Origin: Dyadobacter sp. 50-39
GTDB taxonomy: Bacteria > Bacteroidota > Bacteroidia > Cytophagales > Spirosomataceae
DNA length: 64,000 nucleotides
Reading direction: 5' to 3'
Assembly: GCA_001898145.1 (NCBI GenBank)
Contig: MKSR01000034.1
Coordinates: 38,732-102,731 of the forward strand
Of the stretch, positions 1-9,275 are shown piece by piece. Every line of letters begins with the position of its first letter. Position 1 is the first letter of the stretch. Made by a program: the position numbers and the translations under genes. Under the pieces are notes generated by a model. That model was not told where the DNA came from, ran no database searches, and saw nothing but the letters and a program-made list of their open reading frames with translations.

Positions 1-530
1 AGGTATTGTCGTTCCGCGAGAAGCCCGATTCGGAAACGGCACAACGGTTCATCAACTCCGGCAATTTCCTTTGGAACAGCGGCATGTTCTGCTTCCAGGC
101 CGGAACTTACCTGAAAGAGCTGAAACAATTCGAGCCCGAGCTCTTCGAAGCGTCGGTCAATACGGTTACCGCGGCAACGTCTCCGTTTATGCCTGAGCAT
201 GAAACGATGCAGATTCCCTCCAAAAGCATCGATTACGCCGTCATGGAACGCTCGGATAAGATCCGCGTGGTGAAAGCTGATTTCGGCTGGTCGGACCTGG
301 GTTCATTCGAAGCGATTTGGGAACATTGGGAAGGCAGCGGCGAAGAGCACCGCTTCATCAACAACAATTGTGTGGTGGGCTCCACAAAACACATCGAGTT
401 CCTGGGCGTCGACAACATCGTGTTGGTGGAAACCAAAGATGCAATTCTGGTACTAGCCAAGAATAGCTCTCAGGGGGTTAAACAAATTTACGAGCGTTTG
501 GAAAAAGATAAACCTGAACTGGTTCAATAG
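1..530 (+). CDS. manC: Mannose-1-phosphate guanylyltransferase, C-terminal part (5' end outside window)
   Basis: Makes GDP-mannose from mannose-1-phosphate and GTP in the cytoplasm, the precursor used by gmd and fcl just downstream. The frame is open from the first bases (codons readable from position 3), so the TTG at position 6 is internal and the true start lies upstream of the window. The visible 175 residues include an FREKP segment and the family-typical [11 protein letters not shown] segment, followed by the left-handed-helix-like C-terminal region ([19 protein letters not shown]). Only the transferase part is present, with no fused isomerase domain after it. It ends 2 bases before the fcl start codon, so the two are almost certainly co-transcribed. 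The family call is firm; the symbol follows convention. Confidence 0.88.
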   Translation, partial: VLSFREKPDSETAQRFINSGNFLWNSGMFCFQAGTYLKELKQFEPELFEASVNTVTAATSPFMPEHETMQIPSKSIDYAVMERSDKIRVVKADFGWSDLGSFEAIWEHWEGSGEEHRFINNNCVVGSTKHIEFLGVDNIVLVETKDAILVLAKNSSQGVKQIYERLEKDKPELVQ

Positions 531-532
531 TA

Positions 533-1474
533 ATGGATAAACAGTCAAAAATTTACATAGCAGGCCACAGAGGTATGGTGGGATCGGCGATTCACAGAAC
601 CCTTTTGGCACAGGGCTATCAGAACATAATTACCAGAACCTCGTCGGAGCTCGATTTGAGAAGCCAGCAGGCGGTCGAGGATTTCTTTGCGGAGGAAAAA
701 CCTGATTTCGTGTTTCTCGCCGCGGCCAAAGTGGGTGGTATTGTGGCAAACAATACTTACCGCGCGGATTTCATTTATGAAAACCTGATGATCGAAGCCA
801 ACGTGATCCACCAGGCCTATGCGAATAATGTTGAGAAGTTAATGTTTTTGGGATCGTCTTGCATCTATCCGAAGCTGGCTCCCCAGCCGCTGGTGGAAGA
901 CTACCTACTCACAGGCCCGCTCGAAGAAACCAATGAGCCCTATGCGATCGCGAAAATCGCGGGGATCAAATTGTGCGAGGCCTACCGCGACCAGTACGGC
1001 TGCAATTTCATCAGCGTAATGCCGACTAACCTCTATGGTTACGGCGACAATTACGACCTGAACAACTCGCACGTGCTTCCTGCGCTGATACGCAAGTTTC
1101 ACGACGCGAAGCAGAATGACCAGCCGTCGGTGAACGCCTGGGGCACCGGTTCCCCCAAAAGGGAGTTTTTGTTTGCCGACGACCTTGCCGAGGCTTGTGT
1201 TTATCTGATGAACAACTACAACGGCCGGGAATTGATAAACGTAGGTACGGGCGAGGATCTCTCGATCAAAGAGCTTACGGAGCTCGTCGCGAAGACCATC
1301 GGATTTGAAGGCGAGATTACCTGGGATACGTCTAAACCGGACGGCACCCCCAGAAAGCTCATGGACGTTTCCAAACTGCATTCTCAAGGCTGGAAGCACA
1401 AAGTTGAGCTCAGCCAGGGGATTGAACTTGCATTCAAAGATTTTTTGGCCAATCAGGTCGAGTATACTAATTAA
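533..1474 (+). CDS. fcl: GDP-L-fucose synthase (GDP-4-keto-6-deoxymannose epimerase/reductase)
   Basis: Bifunctional NADPH-dependent SDR enzyme that epimerises and reduces GDP-4-keto-6-deoxymannose to GDP-L-fucose, completing the pathway begun by gmd. The 313-residue length is normal for the family. A Rossmann dinucleotide loop [10 protein letters not shown] starts at residue 11. The catalytic set is visible: Ser108/Ser109 in FLGSSCIYP with Cys110, and the Tyr137-x3-Lys141 pair in PYAIAK. The ATG at 533 follows the manC stop by two bases, and gmd starts 31 bases downstream. The order manC-fcl-gmd makes a compact GDP-fucose supply unit for the polysaccharide genes that follow. Confidence 0.95.
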   Translation: MDKQSKIYIAGHRGMVGSAIHRTLLAQGYQNIITRTSSELDLRSQQAVEDFFAEEKPDFVFLAAAKVGGIVANNTYRADFIYENLMIEANVIHQAYANNVEKLMFLGSSCIYPKLAPQPLVEDYLLTGPLEETNEPYAIAKIAGIKLCEAYRDQYGCNFISVMPTNLYGYGDNYDLNNSHVLPALIRKFHDAKQNDQPSVNAWGTGSPKREFLFADDLAEACVYLMNNYNGRELINVGTGEDLSIKELTELVAKTIGFEGEITWDTSKPDGTPRKLMDVSKLHSQGWKHKVELSQGIELAFKDFLANQVEYTN

Positions 1475-1505
1475 TTAACATCACATCGAATAAAAAGTTA
1501 ACACC

Positions 1506-2648
1506 ATGTCAAAAGTAGCGTTAATTACCGGCATCACCGGTCAGGATGGAGCCTACCTGACCGAACTCCTGCTAAGCAAAGGATATACTGTTCACGGTAT
1601 CAAAAGAAGAAGCTCGCTCTTCAATACGGATCGCATCGACCACCTATATCAGGACCCTCACGTGGATAATGCGAAACTGATCCTCCATTACGGGGACCTT
1701 ACCGACTCTATGAACCTGACGCGCATCATTCAGGAGGTGCAACCAGACGAGATTTACAACCTCGCGGCGATGAGCCACGTGCAGGTGAGTTTCGAAATGC
1801 CGGAATATACAGCTAACGCTGACGGAATCGGTACCCTGCGTATTCTCGAAGCGGTAAGGCTGCTCGGATTGGCGAAGAAGACGAAAATCTATCAGGCTTC
1901 GACCTCGGAGCTTTACGGTCTCGTGCAAGCAGTACCGCAGTCGGAAACAACGCCATTTTACCCAAGGTCTCCATATGCGGTAGCGAAGCTTTACGCTTAC
2001 TGGATCACTGTTAACTACCGTGAAGCATACGGCATGTTCGCGTCGAACGGGATTCTGTTCAACCACGAGTCACCTTTGCGTGGAGAGACGTTCGTAACAC
2101 GCAAGATCACCAGAGCGGCCGCCAAAATCGTGTTAGGCCTTCAAGACTGCCTGTACATGGGTAACATCGATTCGCAACGCGACTGGGGACATGCAAAAGA
2201 CTATGTGGAAGCCATGTACCTGATCCTGCAACAGGAAGTTTCTGAGGACTTTGTGATCGCGACAGGTGTTACCACCCGCGTAAGAGAGTTTATCCGCAAG
2301 ACATTCGCTTTCCTGGGTGTGGAATTGACATTCACCGGTTCGGAAGAAAACGAAGTGGGTACCATTTCTGCAATCGACACTGCCCGCCTGGCTGAACTGG
2401 GAATTTCGGAAGGTGATCACCTGAAAATAGGAACTACTGTTCTCAAAATCGACCCAAGATATTACCGTCCGACCGAAGTGGACCTGCTAATCGGTGATCC
2501 TGCCAAATGCGATGCGAAACTCGGATGGAAACCTAAGTTTACACTCGATATGCTGATCGAAGATATGGCCACTTCCGATTTGCGTTTGTTCCAAAAAGAC
2601 CAGTTGTTGTTGAAAGAAGGGTTTGGGGTTATGAATTATTTTGAATAA
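1506..2648 (+). CDS. gmd: GDP-mannose 4,6-dehydratase
   Basis: Converts GDP-D-mannose to GDP-4-keto-6-deoxy-D-mannose using bound NADP. The 380 residues carry the Rossmann motif [10 protein letters not shown] at residues 9-18, the NADP-binding KRRSS stretch, the catalytic STSE segment (Thr133, Glu135 in QASTSELYG) and the Tyr157-x3-Lys161 pair in SPYAVAK. The segment [19 protein letters not shown] is characteristic of GMD rather than other nucleotide-sugar dehydratases. It is the last gene of the GDP-fucose unit. About 170 noncoding bases with a hairpin separate it from the more AT-rich flippase gene, a plausible boundary between conserved and serotype-specific parts of the locus. Confidence 0.95.
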   Translation: MSKVALITGITGQDGAYLTELLLSKGYTVHGIKRRSSLFNTDRIDHLYQDPHVDNAKLILHYGDLTDSMNLTRIIQEVQPDEIYNLAAMSHVQVSFEMPEYTANADGIGTLRILEAVRLLGLAKKTKIYQASTSELYGLVQAVPQSETTPFYPRSPYAVAKLYAYWITVNYREAYGMFASNGILFNHESPLRGETFVTRKITRAAAKIVLGLQDCLYMGNIDSQRDWGHAKDYVEAMYLILQQEVSEDFVIATGVTTRVREFIRKTFAFLGVELTFTGSEENEVGTISAIDTARLAELGISEGDHLKIGTTVLKIDPRYYRPTEVDLLIGDPAKCDAKLGWKPKFTLDMLIEDMATSDLRLFQKDQLLLKEGFGVMNYFE

Positions 2649-2656
2649 ATGGATCT

Positions 2657-2702
2657 CTGCGATAAGGAGTTAATGATCCGCAGGATTTGCTTCTTATCGC
2701 AG
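2657..2702 (+). repeat. 10-bp inverted repeat after gmd
   Basis: CTGCGATAAG (2657-2666) and its exact reverse complement CTTATCGCAG (2693-2702) enclose 26 bases just after the gmd stop codon. No T-run follows, so it is not a classical intrinsic terminator. It could be an RNA stabilising hairpin or a processing site between the sugar-nucleotide genes and the flippase gene. The repeat itself is certain; its role is unknown. Confidence 0.55.
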
Positions 2703-2817
2703 CTGCCCAAAACCAATCGGTGCGAGCTGCATCATACCTCTTTTTCCTGTTAGTTAAAAAACGGTACACCACAATTGCAGTGAAGACGCCTAAACATTCT
2801 CATTCATTCAACCAGTA

Positions 2818-4194
2818 ATGTTAACGATATCCAAGCGCTCCACTTCCGAAAGAAACCCTGAAACTGGGCAAGGGAAGAAATCTGTGCCTAAAAGCATCCT
2901 TACCCTTGCATTTTTTAGAGGAGGAAATGTGGGTATCCAACTGCTATTAGTGCCAATTTCAATAAACTATGTTTCCGCCGAGTATTACGGGCTTTGGTTG
3001 ACAATTAGCTCTATGATCACTTGGCTCAATATAATGGATTTTGGGCTATCAAATGGACTGCGAAACAAACTGGCCATATCCAAATTGCAAAGAGATGTAG
3101 GTCTCAGCAAAAGATATATCAGCACGACCTATGCCATACTTTTTTACATTGCAATTATAGGGATCATTGCTGGCTCAATCGTTTCCTATTTTGTTAACTG
3201 GAGTAGTGTCCTGGACATCCCGTCAAATTTTCCGAAGGATTCATTTTTCGCTTTACTGATTATAGTAATTATCTCGTTCTTTCTTACTTTTCTATTAAAG
3301 CCTATCAGCGCGGTCGCCTATTCATTTCATTATCCCTTTGTTGAACCGATGCTTTCATGCATTTCTTCTGCGGTCAACCTGGTGCTATTGCTAGCCCTTA
3401 GAGATCTAGACAAAACGGGGAATGTCATCCATTTGGCATTAGTATTCTGTCTAAGCCCAATTGGTGTTAACGCCTTAATAAGTTTCGTTTTATTCAGAAC
3501 TAGATTTAGGGAATATGCACCGTCTATTCGGGATATTGATATGAGCGAAGCAAAACCACTAATGTCTTTAAGTGTTCAATTTTTTGTCATTCAGATTGCC
3601 GCGACGCTAGTGCTCACCACAACAAATTTCATTATTTCGCACTATTTCGGGAATACTGCGGTCACCGAATACAATGTTGTTCAAAGGTATTTTAGTGTAG
3701 TTCTCATTTTACAAGGGATGATTCTGGCTCCGTTCTGGAATCTTATTACGGAAGCTTACACCTCCCAACAACCTGAATGGCTCAAAAAAACAATGAAAAA
3801 ATTACTTCTGATCACACTTGGCTTCTCAATAGTTGTTGCGATAATGATTATCACCTCTCCTTTTATCTTGAAGTTTTGGATAGGAGACAGTGTGGCCGTT
3901 ACAATGCCGCTAACGATTGCATTCGGCTTTTACACGATTGTGTTCATTTATGCAACTTTATTCACAACATTTATCAATGGAACCGGAAAAGTAAAATTAC
4001 AAATGACCACGTCAGTGTTTACTTGCATTTTCTATATACCTTTTGTCATTCTGCTCGTAAAGGTGTTCAATATTGGAATCATTGGAATCGTCATTGCAAG
4101 TACAATATGGACCATTCTAATATTGCCGTTAAGGTATATTCAATATAGAAAACTGGTATCATTTCCGGTTAAAAAAAGCATTTGGACCTCTTAG
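2818..4194 (+). CDS. Polysaccharide flippase (Wzx-like, MATE/MOP superfamily)
   Basis: Probable undecaprenyl-diphosphate-linked oligosaccharide flippase moving repeat units across the inner membrane. The 458-residue product is almost entirely hydrophobic after a basic N-terminal stretch of about 30 residues, with roughly a dozen membrane segments, such as LLIVIISFFLTFLL and a long C-terminal pair. The N-terminal LAFFRGGNVGIQLLLVPISI and VSAEYYGLWL segments fit the Wzx/RfbX pattern at the start of a lipopolysaccharide-type flippase. Codon use is visibly more AT-rich than in gmd upstream or rfb genes downstream, as is usual for serotype-specific genes. The ATG at 2818 is the first good start. 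The family call is good; the substrate cannot be told. Confidence 0.82.
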   Translation: MLTISKRSTSERNPETGQGKKSVPKSILTLAFFRGGNVGIQLLLVPISINYVSAEYYGLWLTISSMITWLNIMDFGLSNGLRNKLAISKLQRDVGLSKRYISTTYAILFYIAIIGIIAGSIVSYFVNWSSVLDIPSNFPKDSFFALLIIVIISFFLTFLLKPISAVAYSFHYPFVEPMLSCISSAVNLVLLLALRDLDKTGNVIHLALVFCLSPIGVNALISFVLFRTRFREYAPSIRDIDMSEAKPLMSLSVQFFVIQIAATLVLTTTNFIISHYFGNTAVTEYNVVQRYFSVVLILQGMILAPFWNLITEAYTSQQPEWLKKTMKKLLLITLGFSIVVAIMIITSPFILKFWIGDSVAVTMPLTIAFGFYTIVFIYATLFTTFINGTGKVKLQMTTSVFTCIFYIPFVILLVKVFNIGIIGIVIASTIWTILILPLRYIQYRKLVSFPVKKSIWTS

Positions 4195-4251
4195 GATCAA
4201 TTACTCAGATAATCACAATTTACAAAAGTCATTAAAGATTCGAATCATAAA

Positions 4252-5310
4252 ATGATAAACTATTCTTTTAAAGCTTCGAAGCGTGAGCTTAAAAACTGGA
4301 AAAATGCATTCGGAAATAGAAAATCGAACAACGAGCCTGTTTCTGAGCTCCAAAAGATCGGACTCATGGATCCATCAATCGGAACTAGTAACATGGGAGA
4401 TTATATCATCCAGGATGCCGTAAAGAAATATATACGGCAAACGTTTCCCAGTTCATTCGTTTCGACCTTCCCCTCTCAGCTTAGCAGGAAGATGGATTCT
4501 GTAAACCTGATGCAGGGCCAGGACATCATACTTGTAGGAGGAACGAATCTGCTTGCATCTAACATGGAGTCGCGTTTCCAATGGAAAGTGAATCCCCGGG
4601 ATGCTTATTTTCTTGCAAATAAGATAGTTCTTTTCGGTGTAGGCTGGTGGCAATATCAAGACTCGCCAAATCCCTATACAAGTCAGTTATACAATAATCT
4701 TTTGAGTAAGAACTTCATTCATTCTGTTCGGGACTCATATACTCGTGACAAGTTGCACAGCATCGGAATAAAAAATGTCGTTAATACGACGTGCCCGACA
4801 CTTTGGGAACTTACACCTGAAAAGTGTATGGCAATTCCCGTCAAAAAAGCCTCGGACGTAATAACGACCTTGACTTTTTATAACAAAAATTATGAGCAAG
4901 ACAGGGCGCTAATTGGAACCCTCCAAGCAAACTACAGAAACGTCTATGTCTGGATACAGGGATTTGAAGATCTTCATTATCTGAAAGAACTTGCTCCCGG
5001 AATGGAAAGAATCGTCACGGTTAACCCGGATCTGGCATTCTACAATGAGGCCCTGACTGGTAACGATGATATTGAGTATGTCGGCACGAGGTTACATGCC
5101 GGGGTGCGCGCTCTGCAACTGGGAAAACGGACCTTGATCGTTGCTGTTGACAACAGAGCAGTTGAAATCAGCAAGGATACGAATTTGAATGTCATAAGAA
5201 GAGAAGATCTCGACAAATGCCTGAATTTCATCAACCAGGACTACGTGACAGATATTCGCCTTCCAGAAGAAGAAATACAACTCTGGAAAAACCAGTTTAA
5301 CACCCTGTAA
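4252..5310 (+). CDS. Polysaccharide pyruvyl transferase family protein
   Basis: Likely adds a pyruvate ketal to a sugar of the repeat unit, which would give the polymer an acidic group. The 352-residue protein shows the family's opening glycine-rich element, GTSNMGDYIIQDAVKKYI near residue 45, then an ILVGGTNLLAS segment corresponding to the conserved GGG/GGT strand. It also has FGVGWWQYQ and the late GTRLHAGVRALQLGKR segment near residue 280, which matches the family's conserved R-x-H region. It has no signal peptide and so should be cytoplasmic, acting on lipid-linked intermediates. It sits 57 bases after the flippase gene and 13 bases before the next glycosyltransferase. Some members of the family have other roles, so pyruvylation is inferred. 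Confidence 0.75.
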   Translation: MINYSFKASKRELKNWKNAFGNRKSNNEPVSELQKIGLMDPSIGTSNMGDYIIQDAVKKYIRQTFPSSFVSTFPSQLSRKMDSVNLMQGQDIILVGGTNLLASNMESRFQWKVNPRDAYFLANKIVLFGVGWWQYQDSPNPYTSQLYNNLLSKNFIHSVRDSYTRDKLHSIGIKNVVNTTCPTLWELTPEKCMAIPVKKASDVITTLTFYNKNYEQDRALIGTLQANYRNVYVWIQGFEDLHYLKELAPGMERIVTVNPDLAFYNEALTGNDDIEYVGTRLHAGVRALQLGKRTLIVAVDNRAVEISKDTNLNVIRREDLDKCLNFINQDYVTDIRLPEEEIQLWKNQFNTL

Positions 5311-5323
5311 TATAATAAACGAT

Positions 5324-6574
5324 ATGAGGATTCTCTGGTTTTGCAATACATCGTCTTTGTATAAAAGTCAGGAACGGGGCTATAATGGCGGCGGATGGAT
5401 TTCGTCCCTTGAAACCTTAGTTAGCAAACAGCCCGGTATCACGCTTGGAATTAGCTTTTTTGATAACGACGAAAATTTCCGCGTCGCTCGCGGGAACACT
5501 ACCTACTATCCAATATCCATTTACAGTCGGAGCTCGGCTAAGATCAAGCATAATATATTTTACAGTAGATTCGACGAAGTAGAGACAAAGACATTCCTCA
5601 GTATCGTTGAAGATTTTAAGCCAGATCTGATCCATATTTTTGGAAGCGAGCAAAGTTTCGGACTAATAGCCCCCTTCGTGACTGTTCCCGTTGTCATTCA
5701 CATCCAAGGAATACTAGGTCCCTACTTAAATGCCATGTTTGCTCCCGGTACAAATAAATTTGACTATCTAAGGCATATGCGGATAGCCGAGGCGATAAAG
5801 AAATTCCGAGAGTTGCGGTTCTTTTCTCATAATGCAATCAGGGAAGAACGTATATTGGCGAACTGCAAATATTTTATGGGCCGGACGCATTGGGACAAAG
5901 CAATTGTACAGCTGCATAATCCCAGAGCAGAATATTTTTATTGTAGTGAAATCCTGCGCCAGGAATTCTATCAGGCCAAAGCTTGGGTTCAGAATTACAG
6001 CCCGGATGATGTCCGTATTGTCAGTACACTATCTAAAACAGATTATAAGGGATTTGACCTGATATTAAAAGCTGCCGCACTGCTGAAGAAGTTCACCAAT
6101 ACCGACTTCACTTGGGCTGTTTATGGCATCAAGGATTACAGTTTCTGGGAAAAGAAACTGGGGATGGAGGCAAGTAAGTTGAATATCAAATTGATGGGTG
6201 TCGCCTCCTCAGATACTCTTATTAAAGCTCTACAGTCTGCAGATATTTTTGTCCATCCTTCATATATAGACAACAGCCCTAACAGCGTCTGCGAAGCCCA
6301 ATATCTTGGAGTTCCTGTGATTGCCACGAATGTCGGTGGAGTGTCAAGTTTAGTAGATCACGGTCGGACAGGCATGCTGGTACCCGCTAATGACCCTTAT
6401 TCGCTTGCGCAGACCATACTGAGGCTTCACCACGACCCGGCATATGCGACAGCTATTTCCGCCGAGGGAAGAATTACGGCAATGCACAGGCACGATGTCA
6501 ATAGCATACTTGAGCAGAATCTAACGATTTACAAGTGCATTTTGGAAAAGACATATCATGCTCCGCTACTCTAG
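5324..6574 (+). CDS. Glycosyltransferase family 4 (GT-B fold)
   Basis: Cytoplasmic sugar transferase for assembly of the repeat unit. The 416-residue protein has an N-terminal acceptor domain with a glycine-rich GYNGGGWISSL loop near residue 22, and a C-terminal nucleotide-sugar domain starting about residue 225 (VRIVSTLSKTDYKGFDLILKA). The diagnostic donor-site region reads ADIFVHPSYIDNSPNSVCEA, followed by GVPVIATNVGGVSSLVDHGR, typical of GT4 retaining enzymes. It starts 13 bases after the pyruvyltransferase-like gene, and its end overlaps the start of the acyltransferase gene by 17 bases, indicating translational coupling. Donor and acceptor sugars cannot be deduced. Confidence 0.88.
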   Translation: MRILWFCNTSSLYKSQERGYNGGGWISSLETLVSKQPGITLGISFFDNDENFRVARGNTTYYPISIYSRSSAKIKHNIFYSRFDEVETKTFLSIVEDFKPDLIHIFGSEQSFGLIAPFVTVPVVIHIQGILGPYLNAMFAPGTNKFDYLRHMRIAEAIKKFRELRFFSHNAIREERILANCKYFMGRTHWDKAIVQLHNPRAEYFYCSEILRQEFYQAKAWVQNYSPDDVRIVSTLSKTDYKGFDLILKAAALLKKFTNTDFTWAVYGIKDYSFWEKKLGMEASKLNIKLMGVASSDTLIKALQSADIFVHPSYIDNSPNSVCEAQYLGVPVIATNVGGVSSLVDHGRTGMLVPANDPYSLAQTILRLHHDPAYATAISAEGRITAMHRHDVNSILEQNLTIYKCILEKTYHAPLL

Positions 6575-7169
6575 TAAGATCATAAAATACATTTACCAGC
6601 TCGCGGCCGTGAAAATTTCATGGCTAATGACGTATTTCAAATTTTCTATCAACGGGGTCAAATTTAACAGTGACTTTGTTGCCCATGGCGTTCCGATTGT
6701 CAATGTTAACCTAAAAGGCCAGTTTTCTATTGGCAAAAAGTTCACCACGCACAGTGGTAAACATTTCAATATGATCGGAAGGCAGCAGCCGTGTTATTTC
6801 ATTGTTGGAAACGGCGGTCGACTCACAATTGGTAATAATGTCGGGATAAGTTGTACAGCAATTGTTTGCTGGTCTGCCATTACGATCGAAGACAATGTAA
6901 GAATTGGTGGCGGTGTGGTAATTTACGACACTGATTTCCATTCCCTAGATATCCATGAAAGATTGGCAGAGCCCGAGGTCACAGCAAATATTGCAACTAG
7001 GCCAGTCACAGTTAAACGCAATGCTTTTATCGGTGCTCATTCAGTCATCCTTAAAGGCGTCACCATTGGCTATAACTCTGTAATTGGCGCCGGTTCGGTC
7101 GTTACAAGATCGGTCCCTGACAATCAGATTTGGGCGGGCAACCCAGCAAGATTAATACGCAATTTATAA
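6558..7169 (+). CDS. Left-handed beta-helix acyltransferase (WcaF/LacA-like O-acetyltransferase)
   Basis: Probable acetyl-CoA-dependent O-acetyltransferase modifying a sugar of the polymer. The 203-residue product is made of hexapeptide repeats from about residue 85 onward, visible as repeated I/V-G-x-x steps (IGNNVGISCTAI, IEDNVRIGGGVVI, IGAHSVILKGVTIGYNSVIGAGSVVTR). It ends in the family-typical VPDNQIWAGNPARLI. The catalytic His is probably in YDTDFHSLD near residue 131. The N-terminal 35 residues are basic and hydrophobic and could associate with the membrane. The ATG overlaps the preceding GT4 gene by 17 bases. Serine acetyltransferase is excluded by context and domain layout. Confidence 0.87.
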   Translation: MLRYSSKIIKYIYQLAAVKISWLMTYFKFSINGVKFNSDFVAHGVPIVNVNLKGQFSIGKKFTTHSGKHFNMIGRQQPCYFIVGNGGRLTIGNNVGISCTAIVCWSAITIEDNVRIGGGVVIYDTDFHSLDIHERLAEPEVTANIATRPVTVKRNAFIGAHSVILKGVTIGYNSVIGAGSVVTRSVPDNQIWAGNPARLIRNL

Positions 7170-7186
7170 AGTAATTACTAGTAATC

Positions 7187-8470
7187 ATGTTAGCGAGCAC
7201 CAAAAGAAGAAACACAGAATATTATTTATTCTTTCTGGTTTTACTGATACACGTATTCTTCAACAGTTTTATGTTACCTGTTGGCTTACTTTACACAATG
7301 CTTTTGAGCCCGCTAATGTTTCTATATCTCTTCAATAACTTAGATAGGGAATTTGCTAAGAGCCTTGGTGGTTTCGCGATGATATCAATTATTTTTTTTA
7401 TTATTCATTCATTTCAGAAAATAAATATTTCCTATTATTTCACATCACTAGCCATTTATCTTTGTTGCCTTATTTTTTATTGCTTTTTCAGGCGATTGCT
7501 GACAAGATATTGGGCTCAGTTTGAATTATTAGTTCGAAAAATCGCCCAAATTAACATAGTATTGGTTGGAATTGCTCTCTGTTCACTAGCAACAGGCATT
7601 GCTGTAAATGTTTTTTGGTTCAAGAATGAAATTACACAAATCATAGGGTTTAGGCGTCTAAGGCTATTAACATACGAATCGTCCTATTACGGTGCGATTT
7701 TAGTTCCATTTTTCTTTTATTATTTTCAACATTTCTTCTTCAAAACGCTAAATAAGGAAAGGGTTTTTCTTTTCTCGACAATCATCATATCTATTTGCCT
7801 TTCCTTGTCTTATGGGACCATTGGAGGAATCGCAGCATCTGTTATTATAGTTGCACTAATTAATCTAGTAGTTCGAAGAAGAGCAAAATTTAATAAGCGC
7901 GTCGTGATTACAACTATTATTGTCGGTAGCGCCATTGTAATTATTTCGATTTTTGCTTTAAGTGATTCTGGGTTTGTGGCAAGGATATTCAATATACTTG
8001 AAGGAAAAGATTCGTCTGTCAATGGCCGCACCTTTGATTCTTACACGATAGCTCTGAATGTTCTAACAAAAGAAAATGCAATGTTGTTTGGCATTGGGCC
8101 TGGACAATTTAAAGTTCTGGGTGTAAACGAAGTAAATCGGTTCTACGAATATTTCCTAAACGACAACTTCGAAGCATCAAAGACTGTTCGACTGCCCTGT
8201 GCAAACGCTGAAACATTAGTTACTTACGGAGTGGTTGGCTTGGTAATTCGGCTTTTATTAGAAATATATCTGTTTATCAAAACTGACGTAGCCTCAAGCT
8301 CTTACCGGCTACACCTGTTTGTGTTTATTTTTTTAACACAGTTTGCTGGGAGTAATTTAACTAATCTACCCGAGTATTTTATCTGGGCCATTTGTTTCAC
8401 GCCAAAATCGTTCTACGACAATTTTTTTATCGGAAATACTCCGGCAACACGTAAAATCTCCCGATCATGA
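7187..8470 (+). CDS. O-antigen polymerase/ligase-like membrane protein (Wzy candidate)
   Basis: Candidate polymerase that joins repeat units at the periplasmic face of the inner membrane. The 427-residue protein has about ten to twelve hydrophobic helices, including a run near the N-terminus (YYLFFLVLLIHVFFNSFML) and repeated Ile/Val-rich helices near residues 200-260. The soluble loop near residues 270-330 contains NGRTFDSYTIALNV followed by LFGIGPGQFKVLGV, a pattern typical of Wzy and O-antigen ligases. It is one of the most AT-rich genes of the window. It starts 17 bases after the acyltransferase gene and overlaps the next glycosyltransferase by 4 bases (ATGA). The Wzy role is inferred from topology, the loop motif and context. 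Confidence 0.75.
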   Translation: MLASTKRRNTEYYLFFLVLLIHVFFNSFMLPVGLLYTMLLSPLMFLYLFNNLDREFAKSLGGFAMISIIFFIIHSFQKINISYYFTSLAIYLCCLIFYCFFRRLLTRYWAQFELLVRKIAQINIVLVGIALCSLATGIAVNVFWFKNEITQIIGFRRLRLLTYESSYYGAILVPFFFYYFQHFFFKTLNKERVFLFSTIIISICLSLSYGTIGGIAASVIIVALINLVVRRRAKFNKRVVITTIIVGSAIVIISIFALSDSGFVARIFNILEGKDSSVNGRTFDSYTIALNVLTKENAMLFGIGPGQFKVLGVNEVNRFYEYFLNDNFEASKTVRLPCANAETLVTYGVVGLVIRLLLEIYLFIKTDVASSSYRLHLFVFIFLTQFAGSNLTNLPEYFIWAICFTPKSFYDNFFIGNTPATRKISRS

Positions 8471-9231
8471 TAACCATTATCACAGCTACCTACAACGCCG
8501 ATCGCTTTCTGGTAAATCTGCTGGAAAGCGTTGTTCCGCAACTGTCGAAAAATGTTGAGCTAGTATTAATCGACGGGGGATCTACCGATAAAACCATCGA
8601 GATCATCGAGCAATACGAGCAGCATGTCGCGTATTGGATCAGTGAGAAAGATGCGGGGATATACGATGCATGGAACAAAGGACTGCGCAATGCCAAAGGC
8701 GATTGGATCATGTTCCTGGGTGCGGACGACATGCTCAGAAAGGACGCTATCGCCCAATACGAGAAGTTCCTCGACAGCATTCCCAATAGTCATGAATTGC
8801 ATATCGTATCGTCAAAAGCGCAAATGCTTGACCAGAGTGGCAAAAGCATCCGCGTAAAAGGATGGGAATGGAAATGGCCTGAATTTCTGAAAGAGATGAC
8901 CATCTCCCACCCTGGCGCACTGCATTCGAAAAAGCTCTTCGAACAATATGGCGTGTTTGACATCAGCTATAAAATCACGGGCGACTACGAATTGTTGCTC
9001 CGCCCCCGCCAACAGCTCAAAGCCGCATTTATGGATGAAATCACCGTAGATATGTCGGAAGGAGGAGCTAGCGATTCGACCAGGGCGATCAAGGAGCACC
9101 TCAGGGCTGCCGTTCATACCGGCGGAGCGAACGAGCTTTCTGCGAAAATGAATGCGCGGGTTGTGCTAACCAAATTTTTAATAAAAAAACTATCCAGAAA
9201 AGCGGGACTGAACGTGTATCTCAAAAAGTAG
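8467..9231 (+). CDS. Glycosyltransferase family 2 (WcaA-like)
   Basis: Inverting GT-A glycosyltransferase acting in the cytoplasm on the lipid-linked repeat unit. The 254-residue protein opens directly with the family strand IITATYNADRFL. It carries the early Asp-rich segment LVLIDGGSTDKT near residue 36, the substrate-binding ISEKDAGIYDAWNKG near residue 59, and the metal-binding motif in MFLGADDML near residue 85. The second half (SHPGALHSKKLF, ITGDYELLLR) matches WcaA/WcaE-type GT2 proteins. The ATG at 8467 overlaps the polymerase stop codon (ATGA), so the two are translationally coupled. Base composition returns toward the GC content of the flanking locus within this gene. Confidence 0.9.
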   Translation: MITIITATYNADRFLVNLLESVVPQLSKNVELVLIDGGSTDKTIEIIEQYEQHVAYWISEKDAGIYDAWNKGLRNAKGDWIMFLGADDMLRKDAIAQYEKFLDSIPNSHELHIVSSKAQMLDQSGKSIRVKGWEWKWPEFLKEMTISHPGALHSKKLFEQYGVFDISYKITGDYELLLRPRQQLKAAFMDEITVDMSEGGASDSTRAIKEHLRAAVHTGGANELSAKMNARVVLTKFLIKKLSRKAGLNVYLKK

Positions 9232-9275
9232 TTTGCTGATCCGTATACGCTATCCCCGCAAAATCGACTCCATTG

